Source: Leptodactylus fallax
Lineage: Eukaryota; Chordata; Amphibia; Anura; Leptodactylidae
Direction of reading: 5' to 3'
NCBI GenBank assembly: GCA_947044405.1
Contig: CAMRHE010000133.1
Span: 4,854,501-4,918,500, forward strand
DNA: 64,000 nt
Below are positions 1-11,676 of this stretch, in pieces. The notes under the pieces are model-generated. The model did not search any database and was not told the origin of the DNA. It saw nothing but the letters and a program-made list of their open reading frames with translations. How positions within the stretch are numbered: the first letter of the stretch is position 1; each line of letters begins with the position of its first letter. The position numbers and the translations under genes are program-made.

Positions 1-2691
1 AACAAACAATCCGTCAAGTCTACAAAAATAAAAACAGCAACATAAAGACAAATTTGGGGAATACACAAGAACAGACAAAGGGAAGGAAAAATGAGGAGAG
101 AGACAATGCTGGGGGTCAGACTTCAGAGACCTTGTGTGGCACAGTAGGTATCCCAGTGGGACCAAATTGCTTCAAATGCCTCTACCGTATGGTTAAGGGA
201 AGCGGTCAGATACTCCAGACTGCGGATGTCCTTCAGTCGGGCTATCGATTCTGAGATCGCTGGGGGAAGGGCTTCTCTCCAATGGCGGGCTATAAGTGTT
301 TTAGCCGCAGTACACAAGTAAAGGAATAATTTTGATGTATTTTTACTGAGACCTTTTGTAGGGAGATTCAGCAGATAAACCATGGGGTCCAAGGGAACAC
401 CCTGGATGAAGAGAATATTAGTCAGCTTCCCAACCTCAAACCAGAAAGGGCGGACCAGGGGGCACTCCCAGAATATATGGAACAATGTTCCTGGTGTTGC
501 CTGACATCGCCAGCAACTAGAAGGAATAGTGGGGTTGAGAGTATGCAGTAGAGCTGGAGTATGATACCAATGCATAAGTATCTTGTATTGCGTTTCCCTG
601 AACGTTACACAGGAAGAGGATTTAGCTGCTCGGGACCAAATAACCTGCCACTGACTGTGTGAGATGCTCTCCCCCAGGCCTCCAGACAACCGGTTCATAT
701 ATCCATGGACCACCGGGGTCTGCCCCCCTTGAGAGGTCAAAAGCCCATAAATGTTAGAAATCAGGCCTCTAGTAGAGGTACCCGCCCGACATAGTCGTTC
801 AAAAGCTGTAGGTAGGGAGACCCGGGTGGATCCAAATTGGGAGACAACAAAATGAACTATTTGCTGATAGTGGAACCACTCTGAGGTAGGCAAGTTCTGT
901 GTGGAGGTGAAATAATCGAAGGGCCTGAGCTCCAAGGTCGACGGGTCCACCAAGTCAGCTATGTGGAATAAACCCAGCTTGCTCCAGGGCTTGACCATAG
1001 CAGCAGTGAGTCCGTTTGGGAGACGTGGATTATATAAAAAGGAGATCATAGATGAGTGCGAGGAGGCCAATTGAAACAGTTTAGAACAGGTGTTCCAGAT
1101 AGTCCGAGTAAAGCTGATAGGGCCTAGCAGCGGGGTCGTGGGGGGGGGGGGGGGGGAGGACCACAGATATGCATTGGGATGGACAGGAGCCAGCCAAAGC
1201 TTCTCTATCTCCACCCATTTCGTATGTGCCTGGGGTGCCGCCCAGAATGGTATACTACGCAAATGGGCAGCCCAGTAATAATGCAGTATGTGTGGAACCC
1301 CCAGTCCCCCCTCCGACTTACCCGCCAGCATCACCGATCGGGGAATGAGATGGCGTTTGCCATTCCATATAAATTGGAATATTGCTTTATGTAGGGATCT
1401 CAATTCGGATCTAGGGACTGCCACGGGAAGGGTTTCAAAAAAGTAAAGAAGCTTCGGCAGAAGGGTCATCTTAACTGCAGTTATATGGCCTATGAGAGAA
1501 ATATGGAGTGGGCGCCACTTATCCAGGAGAGCACGGAGCTCATGAAACAGATGAGGAAAATTGGCCGAGTAAAGCGTGTGGTATGAAGAGGATAGTTGAA
1601 CGCCCAAATAGCGCAGGGAGCGGTCTCTCCATTGGAAGTCAAAGTTAGACTTGAGCAACTGCAAGGCCTCACTTGTGATATTTAGAGGTAGAGCTTCCGT
1701 CTTACTAGGGTTAACCTTATATCCCGATAGGTCTCCATAATCCTTTAGAACACGGAGAAGGTTTGGAAGGGAGGTATGGGGTTTAGTGAGAGTCAACAGG
1801 ACATCATCTGCAAATAAACTAATCTTAAATTCTCTATCTCTCACAAATACACCAGAGACATCCGGGGCAGATCTAATTTGGGCCGCCAGGGGTTCAATAC
1901 ACAGTGCAAATATCAGTGGAGATAAGGGGCATCCCTGACGGGTTCCATTACGAATGGACAGGGGAAGGGAGGAAGCATTAGGAAGCTTAACCACTGCTGA
2001 GGGGTAAGAATAAAGAGCCCTTATAGCCGTGAGGAAGGCCCCCTAGAACCCGTATCTTTCAAGAGTGGCCATCATAAACGACCAATCAAGGCGGTCGAAG
2101 GCCTTCTCAGCGTTCAGACTTAGAAGCAAGGTGGGGGTAGAGTGACGGTTGGCTACATCAATCAAGTCCACCGCCCTTCTAGTGTTATCTCCCCCCTGAC
2201 GACAGGGGACAAATCCCACCTGGTCCTTGTGGATGAGAGACGGAAGCCAAAGGCCAAGCCTGTTTGCCAAGATTTTTGTAAAAAGTTTGAGGTCTGTATT
2301 CAGGAGGGCGATGGGACGATAGTTAGAACACTCCTGATGGTCCTTATGTGGCTTTGGGACTAGAGAAATGTGAGAGTGCAGCATAGTGTGGGGGATCGGA
2401 GCTCCCTCCAAGAATGAGTTGAAAAGCTGACACATATGAGGGAGGAGATCAGAATGGAAAGTTTTATAATACGCATAAGTGAACCCATCGGGGCCTGGGG
2501 CCTTATCATTAGGGAGAGCTTCCAGAACGACAGCTAACTCCTCACTCGATATTGGAGCATTAAGCGAAGAGAGGGCTGAGGACGGGAGGGCCGGGAGTAG
2601 ACACGAGGCTAGGTAAGAATGCAAGTCTGTCTCTGCATTGGTGGGGCTTCTCCTAGTAGGCGAGGGAAGGTTATACAGTACAGTGTAATAT
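1..2691 (-). mobile_element. L1-clade LINE, 5'-truncated, antisense in a NOX4 intron
   Basis: This is the 3' part of a non-LTR retrotransposon on the minus strand, containing most of the reverse transcriptase and the C-terminal region of ORF2. Its 5' side stops near 2691, where sequence shared with the repeat at about 30,380 begins, so the endonuclease part and ORF1 are missing. The 3' end runs off the left edge of the window, so tail and target duplication cannot be read. Bases 1-122 are presumed 3' UTR. It lies in the intron left of the first visible NOX4 exon, antisense to NOX4. Confidence 0.85.
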
Positions 2692-2699
2692 TTCAGCAC
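123..2699 (-). pseudogene. L1 ORF2 reverse transcriptase fragment with one stop and a mutated catalytic Asp
   Basis: About 858 codons in one frame, read leftward from about 2699. L1-type RT blocks appear in order: APGPDG with the finger region, NYRPIALLNTD, the LSLNAEKAFDR block, NGTRQGCPLSPL, and the FADD catalytic box near 1803-1815. A cysteine/histidine-containing C-terminal region follows (CWRCQATPGTLFHIFWECP). The only interruption is an in-frame TAG at 2043-2045, after which the frame continues without a shift. The first catalytic aspartate of the RT palm (Asp in the SLDAEKAFD consensus of L1) reads AAC, Asn, at 2112-2114. The copy therefore looks enzymatically dead twice over. Similarity to L1 rests on these motifs. 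Confidence 0.85.
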
Positions 2700-3805
2700 T
2701 TATTGAAGTCAGCAGGAGCTGAGCTGCAGTGCAGGCGCCGGGCTGCTATACAGCGGATGGAGCTTTCTGCTTCCGGCCCTGTGTTGTGTACAGAACAGGC
2801 GCCGGAAGTGGCTCCGAACAGCTGATGGGGCCATGTGTCAGCCCTCTACCGATCAGGTATTTATGGCCTATCATGAGCATAGGCCATAAAAAAGATTAAC
2901 CCTGGACAACCCCTTTAATATGCCCCACACAGTTTAATGTCCCCCCCACAGGATGTTAGCCCCCATCACTGCTCCCACACAATATAATGACCCCATCACT
3001 GTTCCCCATGCAGTATGGGGGACCAGTAAAGAGGCCACTATGTGGGGGGACCAGTGAAGTGACCATAGAAAAATTTGGCCCAGACAACCCCTTAAAAGAG
3101 GTTGTCCATAAACTGGAGTGACCACTGTTTCGGCCGCCAGGGAGGTGTAAAAATAAGAAAATTTTTAAAAAAGCATACTCACCTGTCCCCAGCACCCCGT
3201 TGTCCCCTGCCTGTGTCTGTTCGGCCTCATGGCGGCGCCTCATTTCTGGAAATCCTGTACCTAATTGGTCTTAGCGATCACATGAGGTGCAGGACTCCCA
3301 GCAAGGAGTCGCCGGCATGAGACTGAATGGACACTGGCAGCAGACAACGGAGCACCGGGGACAGGTGAGTATGCTTTTTAATTTACTTATTTTTTACTTT
3401 ACACCTCCCGCCAGCTACATGGGTTGCTCCAATTCCTTCGACAACCTCTTTAAAGGATTTATCCATCTTCCTAATATTGATGGTCTGTCCTTAGTATAGG
3501 CCATCAATATTACATCTACGATGATACAACAGCCAGGACCTCTGCAGATCAGCTTTTCCAGGACAGTGCGGCTACAGGTAAAGGTAACAATTCTAGGAGC
3601 CACGCTGTTCACTTGCCATACAAGGTGTAGCAGTAGGTTTAGGTAGTGCAGTGGTGCACATGGTATAGTGGGTGAGCAGCATGGCTCCCGACATGTTATT
3701 ACCTTTAGCCGCCCTGTCTCGGTACCGCTGATCTGCAGGGGTTCTGATGGTGGGCCCCTAGAAACAATTCCACTGGTGGGCCCTAGACATCCCAGTCCGA
3801 CACTG
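2692..3805. mobile_element. hAT-like composite repeat, copy 1 (one end visible)
   Basis: This segment matches, in inverted orientation, the sequence now split between 20531-20898 and 29650-30390. Its right end at 3793-3805 is the reverse complement of CAGTGTCGGACTGG, the terminus also seen at 20531 and in degraded form at 37778. The left end is cut where the L1 begins. It holds a TTAAAGGGGTTGTCC-type terminus near 2895-2914, GC-rich CCCCACACAGT stretches, a splice-donor-tipped foldback at 3171-3381 and a second foldback after 3430. No coding region is visible. Assignment to hAT rests on the 8-bp duplication of the other copies, not on a transposase. Confidence 0.6.
3171..3381. repeat. Foldback module with splice-donor-like tips, copy A
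   Basis: The ends are an inverted repeat: AAAGCATACTCACCTGTCCC at left and its complement ending GGGGACAGGTGAGTATGC at right. Each tip contains CAGGTGAGT, a perfect consensus 5' splice site, one per strand (3177-3185 reverse, 3362-3370 forward). The same module recurs at 29701, 30713, 31735, 38062, 43765 and 49793 with growing divergence. Confidence 0.7.
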
Positions 3806-5152
3806 GCTGCAGACAGGTGTCTTACACCCAGAAACAGAAGAGGGGGAGGACATATAATGTTATCATTATATTTCAAGTCAGTTCCTGAAGGTTTTGAGTG
3901 AGCTTTTTTACACTTTATATGACCATTTGATAATCCGCAACCTTCAATGCCCTACGCCTCTGTAAATTATACTGTAATAATGGAACCAATCTATATACTG
4001 CCTTAATCAGAAATCCCTATAACACTGGTAGGTCGCCAGGCCCCATTTTGTCCAATGTAATATAAAGTTTGGGTAGCTCTGACCCATCATCAATCAGTAT
4101 GTTCCTGGAACAGAACTGTGCCGCTATTACAGCTGACTGCTTGATAACTTCAGCACTCCATCCATCATGTATCCCATTCCCTGCCTTTCCTATAGCCGAC
4201 AATCGTAACGGCTCCAACGTGATCCCTGGTGGTTAAATGAATCAAGAGTAGATTTCTCTGAGTGATGTAGTGATGAAGTCAAATGAAGAGCCTGAAAATC
4301 TAAGAACTGCTAGAAAAATGAGCGAGTAGTGATCTCATGGCTTCTCCTGACAGTCGCTGTGCATGTAAATGAATGTAATATAGAGCTCTAAATCTCCTGC
4401 CACTGTCACACATATATAGAGTTAAAGGGAACCTGTTAGATTTTACCCCTATAAATCATTCCCGCTATGACGTATCATATGTAAGGATCCTTCTAAACTA
4501 ATAGCTATTACTCTCCAGTAGCGTTGCATACCCCACGAAAAGGAGTTCGAAAAACTCCTGCACCATATGCAGCTTGGGTCACAAGTGTACATGTAGGGAG
4601 GAGCCCACCATCTCAGGTGTCGGCCTTAGAAATCGGACTGGTCCAATAAGGGCCGAAGTCCAGGTAGGGTTTAGTCATGGGAGGATATGCATGACCCAAA
4701 GTTTGGTGCAACCTGGAGGCTGGGAAGGGATTGAGTAGAAACCTAACATTGGAGCCCAAAGAGTCTTAGAAGAACATACGATAGACCTCTTCATTACAAT
4801 GGGTTACGGTTTACCTTTATTTACCCCCATACCACAATAACATCCACCTCAAGTTCCCCAGGACTACTCTTCCATACTTTGGATCCATAGTAGGTTATAG
4901 GATGGACCTGTGTCTTCATCCAACCTCATCTACTATGCAACTATGTACGTGACATAATGTCCCATGTAGCAGTTACACGAGCCAACCATGAACAAATGTG
5001 CGTCTATAGACAAAATGTCTTTGAGGCCTAGTTAATGACCAGGCCTGACATAGTCCATAGGCACACAGTATCGCCACCATAGGATGTTTCACATGTTTTC
5101 TTGTGCTATAACTTCACTGCTTTACTCATTATGTTTATTCTATTTGTGTCAG
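3806..5152. other. NOX4 intron, mostly featureless
   Basis: No exon, RNA gene or long open frame is convincing here. A TTAAAGGGAACC terminus at 4422 resembles the T2/Kolobok-type MITEs found elsewhere in the window, but I could not fix a partner end. The last 20 bases before 5153 form a pyrimidine-rich acceptor tract for the NOX4 exon. Confidence 0.4.
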
Positions 5153-5221
5153 TTTTGGCAAGAAAACCGACCAGACTATCTGAACATCCAACTGTACCTC
5201 AGCCAAACAGATGGGATCCAG
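5153..5221 (+). CDS. nox4: NOX4 third-last coding exon
   Basis: 69 bp encoding 23 residues, FWQENRPDY through DGIQ. The acceptor is TTTGTGTCAG, ending at 5152; the donor is GTAAGG at 5222. Both ends are phase 0. Confidence 0.94.
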
Positions 5222-8200
5222 GTAAGGTGTGAAGAGCCCCCTCATTTCAATGTTGTTGTTCATATAGCTTCAGAATTACATCTGAGGACACCATTATAGC
5301 GGCGTGTTGTTTCGTGCCTTTACCTCCTGAGGAAAACCAATTTTCCTTTGCACGCCTGAATACTTCTCAAAATGTTCTCTTGGTTAACGGTTATTTTGCT
5401 CAAACAAATTTTTTTGTATGTGATGAAGCCAGGTGAGATGTGAAATGTATTCCGAAAGAACTTAGCATATTTTCCAGGGACCTTTTCAGAAGATCTTGGC
5501 GCTTATCAAAGGCAATGTTCTAGGTCACCTTGAGGACATATCGTGAGTCCTCTTGACTGAAAGGCAGCTAAGGTTGCCATACACATTAGAGTAACGTGGG
5601 CCAAACCCACCAACTTTGGCAGGTGACCACCTAAAGTTTTGAGTGTGTCCCGAATCTCCCCTGTTAACAAATGTAAAGGGGATGAACGGTTGGGTTGTTG
5701 GATTTGTCTTGTTGGGACTTAGTGCCTGCTCCCCGTTTAGAACAGATGCATACTCAGCATAGAGTCTCAACCCTTCTTCACGTTGGTCCACACTATCACA
5801 TCTTCATCCGAGGATAAGAATCCAATACGCGTTCATACCCCCGTATAAATTTTTCATTAAGTGATAAGCCAGTTCCTTTCACCATTTTTTTGCCAACATG
5901 GTAATGCAATTTATTGGAATAGTCCTACACAGGCTCTCTTGGTACCCAAGGGAAGGGTTTCAGAATGTGTCCCCACCCTGGATCACTAATGTTTGTCATG
6001 GTAGCTTTTGGATGGACAATTGGAAGTCATTAGTTGAATTGTCCCTTTCCCCCCTTCCTACCAAAGACTTAAAGGGGTTTTCCAGCCCCTGAATTTGTTT
6101 AAAAACAGCTTATAATGGGGTAAAATAATGGCCAGCCATGATGCAGCAGTGTTATAGGGTCCTTATTCCAACCACAAATCCCAACCAATCATAGGGATCA
6201 ATGGTGCTGCTAGTTTGGGCTGTTAGACCCATGGGCAGGATAGAATATTTGGCCATTATACAAACTGCCTAATAAGGCCACATTTTGGCCATCTGATACA
6301 GGCCTTCCTGACATGGACATTTTGTTTTTTACATGCCAAATGTCCATTTTTGGCCGTATTCACTTGTCAATGACAGTGGAAAACGGCCATGTGACATTAT
6401 TTTTTTTTTTTATTTTTTAATGGCCATCACATGACTGTTGAAATGGCCAAACATAGAACATGTCAGGTTTTTTGAATGAATATCACACGACCTGAGCCTA
6501 CTCAATTTAATACTCCCCTGCCGTTTAAGTCCTGATGCTTCTTTGGTTTCCTGCTCTGGCAATGATGTGTTGACTCCACATGTGTCTGCTAAAGCCAGTC
6601 AACAATGGTGACCTCAGTAGTATCAGAGATCATATGTCATGTCTACACATCTTCATTGGGACTTGGATGTTGGCAGGAGCAAGGAAGGGTCGCACCAGAG
6701 TGGCAGGGGAGCGGTGAGGTTAGTAAATCCTATCAATATTTGGTGTGACCTTTGCCCTTTGCCTTCCTTCAATTATTCCCATTACACTTTCAGACAGTTT
6801 TTGGCAGAACTCGGCAGGGAGGTTGTTCCCGCCATCTTGGAGAACTAAGCACAGATCTTCTGTGGATGTAGGCTTGCTCCAATCCTTCTGTCTCTTCATA
6901 TCATCCCAGACAGACTGGATAATGATGAGATCAGGGCTATATCTGTGGGGGCTGTATCATCACTTCCAGGACTCCTCCTCCAAAGGGCAAAGGTCACACC
7001 AAATATTGATGGGAATCACATGTCTCTCTTTCATTCACTTCATTTTATTACTATTAACCCTTCTATTTCTGGAAGCATTCTTACTTTGCTGCATTTTGTT
7101 TTCTATACCTGCCTAAAAAATGTTCCCAGTACTGTATGCAGCTGTCTTGCTCTCAAATGTCAAAAAGTTGACTGCTGGTTTCTATTTTACAGTACAGTTG
7201 GGTAAAGGTATACTTACTTGGTACATTAGAAGAATTTCTATGCATACATTGACTCCAAACATGGAGTGAACCTTGTCTTTATTACATAGGACGCTAAGAC
7301 GGACACCACCCGAAATGCCACCAATGGTCTACAACTGTATTGGACCTTGCATGAGGCAGACCAGCGGCATACAGCATCATGTACACAGGGTTCAGGCCAT
7401 GTATTCACTCATATTTTCATTCCTATCCATGGTCTTAGTCAGCATCTGTCTTGTGGAAGAATCCATCTTAGCTCTTGCCCCCCCGTTGGGTCTAGACGTC
7501 TTGAAGACAGGCACACAGACCCGGCAGTGATAGAGTGAGCGCTGTTATCTGAGCCTCACACAACGTGTAATCCCTTCGTTCACAAATTCTTATGGATCCC
7601 ACTGTGCCATTTCTTGCAGAAAATAATTGGTGAAAAATACCAGGCTTTGAACTCTCGGCTTATTATCGGACGCCCTCGGTGGAAACTTTTGTTTGATGAA
7701 ATTGCCAAATCTAACAGACAGTAAGTACCACTCTGAGGTATTGTTCCATGATAAGGAGGGATGGCGATTGCGATGCATTTTCGACAGTCTACTAGCTATT
7801 TGTTTGCAGCTTTGTGAGGTTTTATCTAATAAACCCAAAGTCAGAGTCTCTAATGTCACTTGTAATTCCCTCCGTCAAGTTTTCCCGGCTTTGAGGAGAA
7901 TGGAGCCGTCAAAAAATCTTTTTCAATTTTGTGCAGTCGAGAGGGGTTCATTTCCCAAAAGTGACTAATAGCCGGAATACGGTCTGAATATGTGAAATTT
8001 AAAGGGGATGCACAGGATTAGAAAAACATGGCTGCTGCCTTTGAGAAACAGCGCCACATCTGTCCATAGGTTATGTGTGGTATTGTAGTTCATTCACTTG
8101 AGATGCAATACCATTTACAACCAGTGGACAGATGTTGTGCTGTTCCTGGAGGAAAGCAGTATATGGCTCTATAAGCAAGTCTGTTCTGTGGAAGGGAGAA

Positions 8201-8822
8201 ACTTTACTCTTTGGAGTCCAAGGGAGAGTTGGCTGAGTGACTCTCACATTGAGATTTCTCCACCATGATCAGCCTCTGGGTTGGTGACGCATACTATGAG
8301 AAAAACTTCTATACTCACCTTCCGAACACAGGACAATACAAATCTGAGGTTCAACCATCTTTACCCTCAGCCTGACATATATCAAATGTTAGAAAGGGTC
8401 AAATACCTCTTCAAGGGTGTTGGCCAAGCTTTCTAGCATTGTCTTTCTGAGACTTACTGTAGGTTCACACTTGCACTTGGGTTTCCGTTCTTCCGGTATG
8501 CTTGGGGACCCGAAAAACAGAAACCCAATGTGCTTAAAAAGTGGACTATAATGGGGTCCGCTGGGTTTCTGCCCGAAAAATGCGGAGAGAAAAGTCTTCA
8601 AACGGATTCCAAGACAGAATCCCCAAACGTAGAGCGAGCTCTGGTGTGAATCCAGCCTTAGATTATTTATCATGAATAATATTATCTTTATATTTTCTTA
8701 GGAAATCCGTCGGAGTGTTTTGTTGTGGACCCAAAGGTCTTTCCAAAGATCTCCATAAATTGTGCAACCGCCCCAACACCTATGGGACCAGATTTGAATA
8801 CAATAAGGAATCTTTTAGCTGA
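5153..8822 (+). CDS. nox4: NADPH oxidase 4, last three coding exons (partial gene)
   Basis: NOX4 is a membrane flavocytochrome that moves electrons from NADPH through FAD and two haems to oxygen, giving mainly hydrogen peroxide. The three exons (5153-5221, 7620-7720, 8702-8822) encode the C-terminal 96 residues of the cytosolic NADPH-binding domain. Joined in phase 0, then 2, they read without a stop until TGA at 8820-8822. Diagnostic pieces are FWQENRPDY, LYLSQTDGIQ, IGRPRWKLLFDEI, the CCGP nicotinamide-binding motif and the C-terminal FEYNKESFS, all characteristic of NOX4 rather than NOX1-3. Introns of 2398 and 981 bp have GT..AG ends. Upstream exons (haem-binding helices, FAD site) must lie left of position 1. 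The gene faces TYR tail to tail, as in mammals. No damage is seen. Confidence 0.95.
5222..6715. other. NOX4 intron with scattered MITE ends
   Basis: Non-coding. A TTAAAGGGGTTTTCCAG terminus at 6069 marks the edge of a T2/Kolobok-type MITE whose other end I could not place. The remainder shows no gene or clear repeat boundary. Confidence 0.4.
6716..7136 (-). pseudogene. Fossil Tc1/mariner fragment folded back on itself
   Basis: Read leftward from about 6960, the minus strand encodes the end of a Tc1/mariner transposase: SPDLIIIQSVWDDM (family consensus SPDLNxIExxW, with the catalytic Glu here Gln), then an intact tail ending VTPNIDRIY and TAA near 6723. A few extra bases just upstream of SPDL break the frame. 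The segment CAATATTTGGTGTGACC near 6736 reappears inverted near 6988, and the right part runs to AGTACTGTA at about 7136. Two 3' ends of one element thus sit head to head with the middle deleted. It lies in the 2.4-kb NOX4 intron. Confidence 0.75.
7620..7720 (+). CDS. nox4: NOX4 second-last coding exon
   Basis: 101 bp encoding KIIGEKYQALNS through IAKSNR plus two bases of a Gln codon. The acceptor is TTTCTTGCAG ending at 7619 and the donor is GTAAGT at 7721. It contains the GRPRWK motif of the NADPH-binding lobe. Confidence 0.95.
7999..8170. repeat. T2/Kolobok-type foldback MITE
   Basis: Starts TTAAAGGGGATGCACAGG and contains two arms around the axis near 8085: ACATCTGTCCATAGGTTATG on the left and an imperfect complement ending CCAGTGGACAGATGT on the right. 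It is non-coding and lies in the 981-bp NOX4 intron. The right end is approximate. Confidence 0.5.
8452..8661. repeat. TTAGGTTCACAC-type MITE, copy 1
   Basis: Ends are TGTAGGTTCACACTTGC at left and GGTGTGAATCCAGCCTTA at right, an imperfect terminal inverted repeat. Interior phrases such as GGACTATAATGGGGTCCGCTGG recur in the copies at 49035 and 56930. It stops about 40 bases before the last NOX4 exon. Confidence 0.6.
8702..8822 (+). CDS. nox4: NOX4 terminal coding exon
   Basis: 121 bp. The first base completes the split Gln codon, followed by 39 residues starting KSVGVFCCGP and ending FEYNKESFS, then TGA at 8820-8822. The acceptor is TATTTTCTTAG ending at 8701. CCGP is the conserved NADPH/nicotinamide-binding cysteine-glycine motif. 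Confidence 0.95.
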
Positions 8823-9215
8823 AAGAAAATGTAGCAACAAGGGACTGAAGTGCAATTACCGCAAACCAAAGAACATCCATCAACGAAGATTCACATCGGA
8901 GCCATTGACTTCTATGCACATTGGAGCATCGTGATGTTCAGATTATTATGTATCTACAGGACCGTATCACTTGTGGCTTCTTCATTGCACTGTGTTTGTT
9001 TAAGACTTGATACAAAGTGTATTTTGATTATAAATTGCAGCAATTTTGTGAAAATTTTGGAAACAAATGCTATGCAATTGCAACATATGAGTAGATCCGT
9101 ATAGTTTTTAGTTTCTTTTGTGTTATGATACTACTTGGTGCTTTATATAGACACTTGAGATGGCACATCATATCTACTGTATGCAGGTTACATACTGCTA
9201 ACACTCATTAAAGAA
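8823..9215 (+). other. nox4: Probable NOX4 3' UTR start, with candidate poly(A) signal
   Basis: AT-rich non-coding sequence follows the NOX4 stop. The first reasonable poly(A) hexamer is ATTAAA at 9208-9213, 386 bases after the stop, but it coincides with a TTAAAG MITE-like start, so the true 3' end is uncertain. No AATAAA occurs before it. Confidence 0.35.
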
Positions 9216-11676
9216 GCACTGCATCAAAAAACATTTCTCTATATAGGGCTGCATTATTAAATAATAATGCAGAGAATCTTGTGTATACCTTATGTATAGC
9301 TGTTGTGAGGTATTTATGGGTTGTCTGCCATGTCGTCTCTTTCTTCCCCTCTGATATGGTTTCTCTAATGTAGCTTCCCATGATGTTTCTGGCTCTACAG
9401 AGACAAAGGGGTGGAGTCTGATTACACAGTATTTGCCCTAATCTGTCCTTCTTAAGGGTGGCAAGGTACAGATCATGACATACAACTGTTATCCCATAAC
9501 ACTGCAGAATCTCAGTGTAGCTTTCTCAGCTTCAACCTGTCTCCCCTGTCTTCTGTTTGTGATAGGGGAGAGGCAGGGGACAGCAGTGTGAAGCTGTATC
9601 ACCTAGGATACACTGGAGATTCTGCACACAGCACTCACAGATAGAATAGACAATGCAAGTCAATGGATCTTTAGAACTTTGCAGCTAATTATTGTCACTT
9701 ATTATAACACTGCTCTCCTGCTTTCTTAGATAAGTTAAATTATATCTGCAGCAGTACTGGAGGGACATACAGAGAAAATAGGAGGGCAGATCTTGGTTGG
9801 ATTGAGGTTAAAATTATATGTCCAAAAAAATCTGGGAGGCTACTTTAAAGGAGTTAAACAGAGAGTATGTGAGTACTTGGTTCCTCCAGGGCTTTTAAGT
9901 AGCAAACCCAGGGGTTTCGGGCTGGTTCCGAGACCCGACCTCAAGTCACCTCAACTAGCACCTGTCCTTCGGGTCACACCGCCTCCTCCCTCCTCTATAT
10001 ATGATATATTATATTCCTCACTGAGGTATTTTATATTGTTCTTACTATTATATACCATGTAGAGTTCTGATCTTTAAGCAGCTTTAATATCTTCTTCTTG
10101 TTCTAAGAAATTATTAGTAATTTTACTTTTACATCATTCTGCAATCTCTCTTTGAATTAAAGGAATACTCTGGGCAAATTTGATACACCGTGTTATGTCT
10201 AGTGCGGGGCCTGAGGAGGCGGAGCATGACACAGGGATTATCTTTTTGGTATTCATGGAATCCCTATGTCATGCACCACTCCCTTCAGTCTTTATGTTTT
10301 ACCTAGAGTACACCTTTTGTAGTGCCCGGAGATTTGTTTTTCTGGCACAGAGCTCCAAATCTTTTGAGAATTTTATACTAATGGTCAATATCAGATTGGC
10401 AGAGGCCTGACTTCTGGCAGCCTTGCGGATCGGCTGATTAGAAGGGCCGCAATGTTCAGGCAACCTCTTCTCGGCGACTGTGACGTCACTAGTTTAAATG
10501 AATTTGATTGAACTGTAATACCATACACAGCCACTATACAATGTATGGCGCTGTGCCTGTTATAGAGTAAAGAGGAGGACCAATTATAGGGTTGATCCTA
10601 AATATAAAACTCTTGGAAAGCTCCTTAAAACAGATAAGAAAAAATTCCGGTTGCCTGCAGCCACTATTAGAGGGAGCTGAGGAGCTTACTGTATACTGTG
10701 TTGAGTTCAGTGTAGAAATATTATACAGTATGCTCCTCGGTCCCCTCTATTGGCTGCAGGCCAACAATAATCTGACTGCTCTAAAGAACATAAAGTACCT
10801 GTGTCTTATCTAAGTGATTTTGGTCTGTACTCTATGCACAAGCAGTGTCAGTTTACAATGAAGTCTATGGATAAGGAGGAAGAAAAGGCAATCGTTATGA
10901 GACCGTCTACAGCATTAAGCCTGTTGTGAACGAAAACTGTCTCTCTATAGTGTAGATGTCTCTCTACTTTGACAAGCTGTCCTCTTCTTCCCCTCTCCAT
11001 AGACTTCTATTGTACTAATTAGATCATTGGAAGAAGGAGACAAATAAGTGAAGGCGTAGGCATTTTTCTTTAATAAACTATATTGCAAAGTTTATGTGAA
11101 CCTGCACTATGGATTTAGGGGGGAAAAAAAAATCAAAGTTGTTTGTTCCTCTTTAAGGGTAACTTTCCTGCAATTCTTTGGAAAATCAGAAATAATGCAC
11201 CAGGATTTTAGAATGTTTCTGGACAGTCTAGCACACATCACTAAGGACTAAATCATGGGCAGTAAAGATGTTTTGGGCATTATTTTCCTTTTTTATCACA
11301 ATGCTTTCATGTTTGTACCTATATATTGTTATTAGTTCTTTAGATGTCTGTTGGTGCTTGCAGAGATGTTTGGCTATAGTCATTACTCTAGGGTTTAGCT
11401 GTAGGTTCTTTGATTTAACTTATTGACAGCAGGCCATGTGAAAATACCAAAGAAATATCACATATCGCATAGGTCAAATGTCTATAGTGGTCTCCTACCT
11501 ACAGACCGTCAACTGTTTCCAAAACCGCAATACTCATTATGCCCTGACTGTGGGAGTAAAAGTTCAATACCACTAGAGAGCCTCAGGTTGGAGACCATTG
11601 CAATATCCTAAACCATTCCACCCAACAATGATATTCACATTGCCTCTACCATCTCCAGCATGACATGGATCAGGAT
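9216..11676. other. Intergenic, AT-rich, MITE fragments
   Basis: No gene is supported. A TTAAAGAAGCACT start near 9209 and a CCTCTTTAAGG end near 11150 look like T2-type MITE edges. The only well-bounded element in the stretch is at 10157-10318. Confidence 0.4.
10157..10318. repeat. Short T2/Kolobok-type MITE
   Basis: Left end TTAAAGGAATACTCTGGGCA and right end TTACCTAGAGTACACCTTTT are imperfect inverted repeats. The interior has its own inverted pair, ACAGGGATTATC and GGAATCCCTATGTCATGC. The longer element at 56601-56913 has the same termini. Confidence 0.6.

Noticed and set aside
54..254. Short plus-strand open frames across 54-2825
   Set aside because: They are antisense shadows of the L1 ORF2 and the following repeat, with no domain or splice support.
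7590..7968. Open frames of 89-91 residues around the NOX4 exon at 7620
   Set aside because: The minus frame is antisense to the exon and the plus frame is out of phase with NOX4. Neither has recognisable features.
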